A stretch of DNA of 49,131 nt from Phycisphaeraceae bacterium (lineage in GTDB: Bacteria; Planctomycetota; Phycisphaerae; Phycisphaerales; Phycisphaeraceae). Below the pieces are notes generated by a model, which had not been told where the DNA came from, did not search any database, and saw only the letters and a list, made by a program, of their open reading frames with translations. The DNA lies in NCBI GenBank assembly GCA_020849625.1, contig JADLFV010000054.1:1-49131 (forward strand), given 5' to 3'. A program made the position numbers and the translations under genes. Of this stretch, positions 43,481-49,131 are shown piece after piece. The number at the start of each line of letters is the position of its first letter. Positions within the stretch are counted from its first letter, which is position 1.

Positions 43481-43634
43481 CGGGTATCGGGTGTCGGGAT
43501 TCGGGTATCGGATCAGGGTTGGCCGATAGCAACAGAGAAGGACGACGACGCACGTTGTACCATGAACGTCAGTGTACTGTTTCGCGTCCGCATGCGGGTT
43601 TGAAACCCGATACCCGAATCCCGATACCCGAACC
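43481..43634. repeat. Empty heptad-armed cassette between apt and murA
   Basis: The left arm (43481-43511) has GGGTATC, GGGTGTC, GGGATTC, GGGTATC; the right arm (43606-43634) has GATACCC, GAATCCC, GATACCC. These are the same unit as in the gltB-gltD cassette, but only about 95 bp of non-coding DNA lie between. The right arm ends one base before murA's ATG, so both genes' promoters must lie in or between the arms. Confidence 0.85.
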
Positions 43635-43635
43635 T

Positions 43636-44955
43636 ATGGATTCATTCGTCATACAAGGCGGCAGACCACTGCGCGGAACGTTCCGCGTACACGGATCGAA
43701 GAACGCGGCGTTGCCGCTGATGGCGGCGGCGTTGCTGACGGATCAGCCGGTGGTGCTGCGTGATGTGCCGCAGTTGTCGGATATCCGCAACCTGGTGGGG
43801 CTGCTGGGGACGCTGGGGTGCGAAGCGGAACATGATGCGGCGGAGCGACGGCTGACGCTGAAGGTGACCGACCAATCGCAGTGCGTGGCGGCGTACGACA
43901 TCGTGCGGACGATGCGGGCGGGCATCTGCGTGCTGGGTCCGCTGCTGGCGCGGCGGGGACGGGCGAAGGTGTCGATGCCGGGCGGGTGTGCGATCGGTGA
44001 TCGGCCGGTCGATCTGCACCTGCGCGGGCTGCGGGCCCTGGGGGCGGAAATTCACCTGGAAAATGGGTACATCGCCGCGGAAGGCAAACTCCGGGGGGCG
44101 CACGTGTTTCTGGGCGGGCCCAATGGATCGACGGTGCTGGGGACCGACAACGTGATGTGCGCAGCGGTGCTGGCGGAGGGGACGACGATCATCGAATGCG
44201 CCGCCTGCGAGCCGGAGGTCGAGGACCTGGCGAACATGCTCAACAGCATGGGAGCGCGGATCAGCGGTGCGGGTACGCCGCGGATCACGATCGAAGGCGT
44301 TGAAGAGTTGGGCGGTACGCCGGAGGGCGGTCACCAGGTGATACCTGACCGCATCGAGGCGGGCACGTACGCGATCGCATCGGCGATCACCGGGGGCGAA
44401 GTGACGCTGGAGAATTTCCCCACCGCTTCGCTGACCGCGGCCCTGGATTGCCTGCGGCAGATCGGCGTGACAGTCGAATCGTTGAGCGGATCGAAGAACG
44501 GCATCGCCCCGCCGCTGCGCGATGATGTGCGCGTGCGACGAATCGACGGCCTGCACCCGGCCCAGATCGTGACCCAGCCGCACCCGGGGTTCCCCACCGA
44601 CCTGCAGGCCCAGTTCATGGCCCTGCTGGCGATGGCGGAGGGCAACAGCATCATCACGGAGAAGATCTATCCCGATCGCTTCCTGCACGTGGCGGAGTTG
44701 ACGCGCATGGGGGCGGAGTTGATCCGCACGGGTGCGTCGGTGATGGTGTGCGGACAGAAGCAACTGGTGGGCGCGCCGGTGATGGCATCCGACCTGCGGG
44801 CCAGCGCGGCGCTGGTGCTGGCGGGGTTGGCAGCCAGGGGGCGAACGGTGGTCAACCGCGTGTATCACCTGGACCGCGGGTACGAGCGGATGGAACTGAG
44901 CCTGCAGGCGCTGGGGGCGCAGATCGAGCGGGTGGATCAGAAGGACGCGGAGTAG
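43636..44955 (+). CDS. murA: UDP-N-acetylglucosamine 1-carboxyvinyltransferase
   Basis: The 439-residue enzyme starts peptidoglycan synthesis. It shows FRVHGSKNAALPLMAAALL, the catalytic Cys118 (SMPGGCAIGDRPVDLHLRGL in part) and PGFPTDLQAQFMALLA. Its presence fits a planctomycete that keeps a peptidoglycan pathway. I chose the ATG at 43636 since the frame before it is repeat DNA; no ribosome site exists. Confidence 0.97.
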   Translation: MDSFVIQGGRPLRGTFRVHGSKNAALPLMAAALLTDQPVVLRDVPQLSDIRNLVGLLGTLGCEAEHDAAERRLTLKVTDQSQCVAAYDIVRTMRAGICVLGPLLARRGRAKVSMPGGCAIGDRPVDLHLRGLRALGAEIHLENGYIAAEGKLRGAHVFLGGPNGSTVLGTDNVMCAAVLAEGTTIIECAACEPEVEDLANMLNSMGARISGAGTPRITIEGVEELGGTPEGGHQVIPDRIEAGTYAIASAITGGEVTLENFPTASLTAALDCLRQIGVTVESLSGSKNGIAPPLRDDVRVRRIDGLHPAQIVTQPHPGFPTDLQAQFMALLAMAEGNSIITEKIYPDRFLHVAELTRMGAELIRTGASVMVCGQKQLVGAPVMASDLRASAALVLAGLAARGRTVVNRVYHLDRGYERMELSLQALGAQIERVDQKDAE

Positions 44956-44969
44956 CGCGGGGGAGTTAT

Positions 44970-45040
44970 CCCGCCGAAGCTGTGCATCGGCGGGCTTGGC
45001 GGGGGGGCGCAAAACAACGCCCCGCGTGGGTGGCGGGGCG
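44970..45040. terminator. Two GC-rich hairpins after murA
   Basis: CCCGCCGA (44970-44977) pairs with TCGGCGGG (44987-44994), and CGCCCCGC (45018-45025) pairs with GCGGGGCG (45033-45040). Both stems are perfect. They lie between the converging murA and PEP-CTERM genes and probably end transcription from both. Confidence 0.6.
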
Positions 45041-45082
45041 CTGAGTGGGGATATTCACCTTGTGGCCGATGCTGGCGAAGCG

Positions 45083-45877
45083 TCAGGCGTTGCGGCGGTA
45101 CATCATGGCGGCAGCGCCGAGGCCCAGCAGCAGCAGCGTGGCGGGCTCGGGCGTGATGACGAACGCCAGGTCCAGCGACTGCTGCGTCAGCGGATCGATC
45201 AGTTCGTTCCAGATGATCGGATCCTGGCCGACCACGATTTCACGATAAACCGCGTCATCGTTGAAGTGATTGAGCGAGGTCTTCCAGCCGATGCGCTTGC
45301 CCTGTTCCAGGGCCAGCGGGGTGAGCTTGAAGCTGATTTCCAGCCAGTAGATTTCGCCCTGGGTCTGGACGAAAGCGAACGGCTCGTCGATGAAGAAGTT
45401 CCACTGGTCGATCATCAGGTGATCGTGAGGAAGGACGATGCCGGCCAGGGGATCGAACCAGCCCTGATCACCGCTGCCGTAGGGTCGGACGGTGAAGGCG
45501 CCGATGGCGGGGTCGAGGTTCCAGTCGTGGTGCCAGAGGCGCGCGCCGGGCTGGCTGTAGGCCGGGCCGGTGCCGTCGGGATCGGGAATGTCGGAGTAGA
45601 TGGCGGTGTGGATGAACTCGATGTCCTCGGGGTGGATGAGCATGTCGGCCTTGCGCGAGGTCCAGATGTGGAAGTCGAGGACCGGGCCGGTCTCGATGCA
45701 CATGAAGTCGTCCGCCAGGCCGGTGTAGTAGGTGTTGCGCACGTCCCAGCCGTTGGGATCGGGCAACTGCGGATAGTGCATCTTGTAGGGATCGCCCGGA
45801 TTCCAGTCGGCGATCGCCGGCGCGGCCAAAGCACCCGCCATCACAACAGCGGCCACGAGACCTTTGTGAATCAACAT
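45083..45877 (-). CDS. Secreted PEP-CTERM protein of unknown function
   Basis: The 264-residue protein has a signal peptide (LVAAVVMAGALAAPAIA), a tryptophan- and aspartate-rich beta domain (DWNPGDPYKMHYPQLPDPNGWDV, then TYYTGLADDFMCIETGPV, each in part) and a C-terminal PEP, hydrophobic run and RR. This type of domain is common in planctomycete extracellular proteins with no known function. An AAGGAG site lies eight bases before the ATG. About 380 bp upstream of it contain a structured leader and an AT-rich stretch. Confidence 0.85.
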   Translation of the reverse strand: MLIHKGLVAAVVMAGALAAPAIADWNPGDPYKMHYPQLPDPNGWDVRNTYYTGLADDFMCIETGPVLDFHIWTSRKADMLIHPEDIEFIHTAIYSDIPDPDGTGPAYSQPGARLWHHDWNLDPAIGAFTVRPYGSGDQGWFDPLAGIVLPHDHLMIDQWNFFIDEPFAFVQTQGEIYWLEISFKLTPLALEQGKRIGWKTSLNHFNDDAVYREIVVGQDPIIWNELIDPLTQQSLDLAFVITPEPATLLLLGLGAAAMMYRRNA

Positions 45878-45959
45878 TCTCTTGCTCCTTAAACCTGCAA
45901 ACGTGTTGACGAACCCACCATCACAACGTGAACCGACCGGTCCACTCCGGAACAAGCCA

Positions 45960-46045
45960 GCGATATGCGTGGAGGGTGTGTGGCAGGCGGGGATTCTCCC
46001 CCTCAGGAGATCCGCGCCCGGAACATGACCCCCCACACACCTGGT
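45960..46045 (-). promoter_or_regulatory. Structured leader upstream of the PEP-CTERM gene
   Basis: GGTGTGTGG (45975-45983) and CCACACACC (46033-46041) form a perfect 9-bp outer stem. Within it, GGATTCTCC and GGAGATCC form an inner stem around CCCTCA. The AT-rich promoter-like stretch at 46081-46140 lies upstream, and the gene's ribosome site lies about 90 bp downstream. I cannot match it to a known riboswitch class. Confidence 0.45.
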
Positions 46046-46260
46046 TGCAATCGTATCCGAAACGGCCGGTTCGGCAAGAGCTATTTACATACTTTGTACA
46101 CAATAAATGCTTTTGTAGAAATACTTTAGAATTAGAATAACTCAAGCCAAACTCGCCCGCAGCGCTCTTCACGAAGGCGCAAGTTGCGGCCCGGCAAGAC
46201 GATGTCCGCTCATCACCAGCCGCGGCGACGCGATTGGCCCCGAAAGCTAGACTATGACCC

Positions 46261-46488
46261 ATGGCCCTGAACGCTGAGCTGCTTGCCATACTAGTCTGTC
46301 CCCTGACCCGCTCGAAGCTGCGGCAGGAAGGCGACTGGCTGATCGCTCAGAAACCCGACGGCGCGGGACTTCGCTACCCAATCCGCGAAGGCATTCCGAT
46401 TCTGCTGATCGAGGAAGCGACGCTGCCGCCGGGCGTGGCGGACCTCGAAGACTTTCGCCGCAAGTTCGCTGCTGACATCGTGACGTAA
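46261..46488 (+). CDS. Trm112-like small protein (UPF0434)
   Basis: The 75-residue protein has the family outline: [16 protein letters not shown] at the start, then [15 protein letters not shown]. Only one of the usual zinc cysteines is present. Relatives stabilise and activate methyltransferases. TAGACT lies seven bases before the ATG. Confidence 0.85.
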   Translation: MALNAELLAILVCPLTRSKLRQEGDWLIAQKPDGAGLRYPIREGIPILLIEEATLPPGVADLEDFRRKFAADIVT

Positions 46489-46546
46489 ACATCGCAGCGA
46501 GTCCGGCCCGCGAACGCCGCTCGCGCTGAACTACGAAAGGTCTCTC

Positions 46547-47560
46547 TTGCCCAACACGCGAACCTACATCCGTGATCTGAAACCCTCGCAGTACGTGGAC
46601 GGCGTCTATGCCGTGCAGAACTGCCAGCTCGGCCAGACCAAGAACGGCAAGCCCTACCTCAAGTGCCTGCTGGCGGACAAGACCGGCCGCACCCCCGGAA
46701 GAATGTGGAACATCACGGAAGAACAGTTCCGCGGGCTGCCGACCGACGGCTTCGTGTGGATCGCGGGTCAGTCGCAGCCTTACCAGGGTGAAATCCAGGT
46801 CATCATCCAGGACATCCGCGCTTACGAGCCGTCCCCCGATGAGTTAACCGATCTGCTGCCCACGACGCCCCACAACGTGGACGAGATGTTCGCCGAGCTG
46901 CTGCGCATCCTGCAGAAGATCGAGCACCCCGCCATGGCCGCCCTGCGCGATCGTTACCTCGAAGACGGCAAGCTGATGGAAAGCTTCTGCCGCGCCCCGG
47001 CCGCATCGAGCCTACACCATGCGTATCTCGGTGGACTGCTGGAGCACACGCTGCAACTGCTGCGCATCGCCGACGCTTTGCTGCCGCTGTATCCGCAACT
47101 CAGCGGCGACCTGGTGCGCTTCGGGCTGTTCCTGCACGACCTGGGCAAGACGGCCGAGCTGACCTGGGAGACGGGCTTTGCCTACAGCGATGACGGGCAA
47201 CTGGTGGGCCACGTCGGGCGCGGCCTGGTGTGGCTGAACGACAAGGCCCGCGCCTGTGCGGAAATGAGCCCGCCGGTGATTATTCCGCCGGCCATTCTGC
47301 TGACGCTGGAGCACCTGATCCTGTCGCATCACGGCGAACTGGAGTTCGGGGCCCTGAAGGTGCCCGCCACACCGGAGGCCATCTTCATCAATCACGTGGA
47401 CAACATCGACGCCAAGCTGCACATGGCGTTGGCGGCCGCCGCCCCCGGGAGAGAAGCAGCCGTCGCTGAGGGTGATGCCTCTACTTCCGGGGGCGGCAAC
47501 TTCACCGAAAAGGTCTGGGCCCTCAATACCCGCATCTATCGACCCGATCCGACCAGGTGA
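46547..47560 (+). CDS. YhaM-like 3'-5' exoribonuclease (OB fold plus HD domain)
   Basis: The 337-residue protein begins with an OB-fold (residues 5-95: YIRDLKPSQYVDGVYAVQ, KNGKPYLKCLLADKTGR) and has an HD phosphohydrolase domain with LGGLLEHTL (His167), LFLHDLGK (His197, Asp198) and LILSHHGELEFG. This matches the YhaM/CbfI layout. The start is TTG with an AAAGG site six bases upstream. CCCCCGGAAG at 46692 gives TPGRM; an inverted copy lies at 47483-47493 in a low-complexity part near the end (ASTSGGGN). Confidence 0.9.
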   Translation: MPNTRTYIRDLKPSQYVDGVYAVQNCQLGQTKNGKPYLKCLLADKTGRTPGRMWNITEEQFRGLPTDGFVWIAGQSQPYQGEIQVIIQDIRAYEPSPDELTDLLPTTPHNVDEMFAELLRILQKIEHPAMAALRDRYLEDGKLMESFCRAPAASSLHHAYLGGLLEHTLQLLRIADALLPLYPQLSGDLVRFGLFLHDLGKTAELTWETGFAYSDDGQLVGHVGRGLVWLNDKARACAEMSPPVIIPPAILLTLEHLILSHHGELEFGALKVPATPEAIFINHVDNIDAKLHMALAAAAPGREAAVAEGDASTSGGGNFTEKVWALNTRIYRPDPTR

Positions 47561-47566
47561 CCTGCG

Positions 47567-48583
47567 ATGACCGTGCGCTTCGGCATCATCGGCTGTGGCG
47601 ACGTCTGTGAGATCAAGAGCGGTCCGGCTTTCTATAAAACCGAGCACAGCGCGTTGACAGCCGTGATGCGGCGCGATGCCGCCGGGGCGGAGGATTTCGC
47701 CCGCCGCCACCACGTGCCGCGCTGGACCACAGACGCCGATGCCATCCTGCACGCTGATGACGTGGACATCGTGTACATCGCCACGCCGCCGGGCAGTCAC
47801 TGCGATTATGCGTTGCGTGCCGCCCGGGCGGGCAAGCCATGCTACGTGGAGAAACCGATGGCCCGCAGCGCCGCCGAGTGCCGCACCATGGTCGAAGCGT
47901 TCGCCCAGGCGAGGCTGCCGCTGTTCGTGGCGTACTACCGGCGAAGACTGCCGCGCTTCGTGAAAATCAAACAGTTGCTCGATGACGGCGTCATCGGCCC
48001 GCTGATCGGATTGGACTATCACTTTGACATGCCGTTGACACACAGTGACCCGGCCGGGTACTGGCGCCTCGATGCGACGCTGGCCGGCGGCGGATTGTTT
48101 CTCGACCTCGGCTCGCACCTGCTGGATCTGCTCGATCACCTGCTGGGCCCGTTGCAGGATGTGCGCGGCCGGGCGACCAACACAGCTGCGGCCTACGACG
48201 TGGAAGACCGCGTGGAGATGAGCTTCCACATCGCTGGTGCCCCGGCGCAGGCACAATGGAACTTCGCGGCCGAACGCAAGCGCGACCGGCTGTGCATTCG
48301 CGGCCAGACCGGGCGCATCGAGTGCAGTTGCTTCGGCAACGAGCCGGTGGTCCTGATGCGCGACGACGACACCGAGCAGTTCGATCTGCCCAATCCGCCG
48401 CACGTGCACCAACCGCTGGTGGCGACCATCGTCGATCAGTTGCGCGGCAAGGGAACTTGTCCCAGCACCGGCGTCTCGGGTCTGCGCACCGCCGAGGTGA
48501 TGGATGCCGCGTTATCCAACTACTACGGCGGCCGCGACGATGCCTTCTGGAACCGCCCCGACACCTGGCTGCGGCGAACCTGA
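47567..48583 (+). CDS. Gfo/Idh/MocA family oxidoreductase
   Basis: The 338-residue protein has an N-terminal NAD(P) fold (FGIIGCGDVCEIKSGPAF), the sugar-side motif YVEKPMARSAAECRTMV (the EKP lysine) and the typical C-terminal sheet domain (GGGLFLDLGSHLLDLLDHLLG in part). The substrate is probably a sugar or cyclitol. It starts six bases after the nuclease gene stop and so shares its transcript. Confidence 0.92.
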   Translation: MTVRFGIIGCGDVCEIKSGPAFYKTEHSALTAVMRRDAAGAEDFARRHHVPRWTTDADAILHADDVDIVYIATPPGSHCDYALRAARAGKPCYVEKPMARSAAECRTMVEAFAQARLPLFVAYYRRRLPRFVKIKQLLDDGVIGPLIGLDYHFDMPLTHSDPAGYWRLDATLAGGGLFLDLGSHLLDLLDHLLGPLQDVRGRATNTAAAYDVEDRVEMSFHIAGAPAQAQWNFAAERKRDRLCIRGQTGRIECSCFGNEPVVLMRDDDTEQFDLPNPPHVHQPLVATIVDQLRGKGTCPSTGVSGLRTAEVMDAALSNYYGGRDDAFWNRPDTWLRRT

Positions 48584-48617
48584 CAAGCCCCGCCATCAGG
48601 CCTAGAATGGGCTTGCC

Positions 48618-49010
48618 ATGCATATGAAGGTCTCCAAAGTAGTCGGGCCCCGCACGGTGCCCGTGCGATTTATCCTCGAAGATCCCGCCTCGCTGGGCGT
48701 GGACAAGTCCGAGATTGAAGTGATGGCGGCCGTGGGACAGAACATCCTGGAAGTGGCGATGGAGAACGGCATCTCCATCGAGCACACCTGCGGCGGCGTC
48801 TGCGCCTGCTCGACTTGTCACGTGTACGTCGAGGACGGTGAGAACGTCTGTTCCGAGCCGGAGGACGACGAACTGGACCGCGTGGAGGAAGCCCCGGGCC
48901 TTCAGCGCAACAGTCGGCTGAGTTGTCAGACGAAGATCGAAAGCGAAGGCCCCATCACCATCAAAGTCCCCGCCTGGAACCGCAACGCGGTCAAGGAAGT
49001 GCCACATTAG
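48618..49010 (+). CDS. 2Fe-2S ferredoxin, ISC (adrenodoxin) type
   Basis: The 130-residue protein has the C-x5-C-x2-C pattern Cys58, Cys64, Cys67 (CGGVCACSTC) and Cys103 (LSCQT), with an extra Cys62. This pattern is that of adrenodoxin-like ferredoxins that serve iron-sulphur assembly. TAGAAT lies nine bases before the ATG. An hscA-like gene exists elsewhere in the window, but not next to it. Confidence 0.93.
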   Translation: MHMKVSKVVGPRTVPVRFILEDPASLGVDKSEIEVMAAVGQNILEVAMENGISIEHTCGGVCACSTCHVYVEDGENVCSEPEDDELDRVEEAPGLQRNSRLSCQTKIESEGPITIKVPAWNRNAVKEVPH

Positions 49011-49017
49011 AGCATTC

Positions 49018-49131
49018 CTATTCCAAGTGTAGCGTGTAGCCGCAGTGGGTGAAGCAGTGCTGGGCGTCGGCGGCGGTGACTTGGTCCAGCACCGATTGCA
49101 TGGTGCTCCACAAAGCGTCGCGGGTGCGGCA
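49018..49131 (-). CDS. C-terminal end of a possible IS630-type transposase (cut by the window edge)
   Basis: The frame is open from the edge to a TAG at 49018, giving 37 residues that end CFTHCGYTLHLE. The preceding LWSTMQSVLDQVTAADAQ and the FxHCGY ending resemble the tail of IS630-family transposases. The 5' part is outside the window. The match is short and should be taken as a suggestion. Confidence 0.5.
   Translation of the reverse strand, partial: CRTRDALWSTMQSVLDQVTAADAQHCFTHCGYTLHLE

Larger units (their letters stand above)
8132..47493. repeat. Dispersed polar decamer CCCCCGGAAG
   Basis: I find CCCCCGGAAG at 8132, 8525, 14496, 18888, 19023, 20835, 21364, 21735, 22842, 25525, 31328, 33263, 33278, 39260, 42409 and 46692 (plus strand), and CTTCCGGGGG at 13980, 38316 and 47484. 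The shorter CCCCCGGAA adds 25513 and 32399, with TTCCGGGGG at 919, 10759, 15456, 24893, 29670 and 32305. Copies fall in genes of both strands and different frames, and between genes. Confidence 0.85.

Noticed and set aside
12796..45818. GCGATCGC octamers (for example near 12796, 20231, 23216, 23503 and 45811) as a HIP1-like motif
   Set aside because: About five or six copies are not far above what such a GC-rich sequence would give; the excess is small beside that of CCCCCGGAAG.
1..49131. tRNA, rRNA or known riboswitches
   Set aside because: I looked for tRNA arms, rRNA landmarks and common riboswitch cores and found none that held up. A covariance search would be decisive.

Overview
The window is high-GC chromosomal DNA with mostly housekeeping genes and unusually many small repeats. 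Proteins ending in PEP-CTERM sorting tails (8989-9963, 35189-36343, 45083-45877), the gene content and the rarity of Shine-Dalgarno sites suggest a Planctomycetota member, probably of the Phycisphaerae; this is an inference from gene style, not from a marker gene. No rRNA, tRNA, CRISPR array or complete insertion sequence was seen. A C-terminal piece that looks like a transposase is cut by the right edge.

Layout. 1-1496: a small secreted protein ending in palindromic repeats, then repeat-rich non-coding DNA. 1497-8969: nitrogen assimilation, with a LysR regulator overlapping gltB, a four-helix-bundle (23S intervening-sequence type) gene inside a hairpin-armed cassette, then gltD. 8989-13024: a secreted trypsin-like protease, a YmdB-type phosphodiesterase, a small secreted protein and a methyltransferase. 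13243-17243 (minus strand): hscA-like chaperone, pgeF-like gene, ABC ATPase. 17273-27098: a QueD-like protein, guaA, aroB, aroC, and an ExbD / secreted nucleoside hydrolase / TonB-like operon. 27412-38870: a GT9 glycosyltransferase, ispH, a lipoprotein, folD, cinA, a PHP-type phosphatase, cysC, a subtilase and several unknown secreted proteins. 39362-41713: a lone P-loop GTPase-like gene with its own strong promoter, symmetric operator-like repeats and flanking inverted repeats; it looks acquired. 42057-49010: a CPBP protease, apt, murA, a PEP-CTERM protein, a Trm112-like protein, a YhaM-like nuclease, an oxidoreductase and a ferredoxin.

Two layers of structure lie on top of the genes. First, a decamer, CCCCCGGAAG, occurs about 19 times by eye, in and between genes, 16 times on the plus strand whatever the gene direction. 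It behaves like a polar genome motif rather than a codon preference. Second, several unrelated families of palindromic or tandem repeats (often with 7-bp units) occupy gene boundaries. Some fit exactly from a stop codon to a few bases before the next start. They supply the TAA stop of hscA, folD and cysC, a signal-peptide core in a lipoprotein, the N-terminus of a membrane protease, and in-frame insertions in hscA and guaA. Some are nested one inside another. About a dozen genes show TAnnnT 6-9 bases before ATG, suggesting leaderless transcripts.
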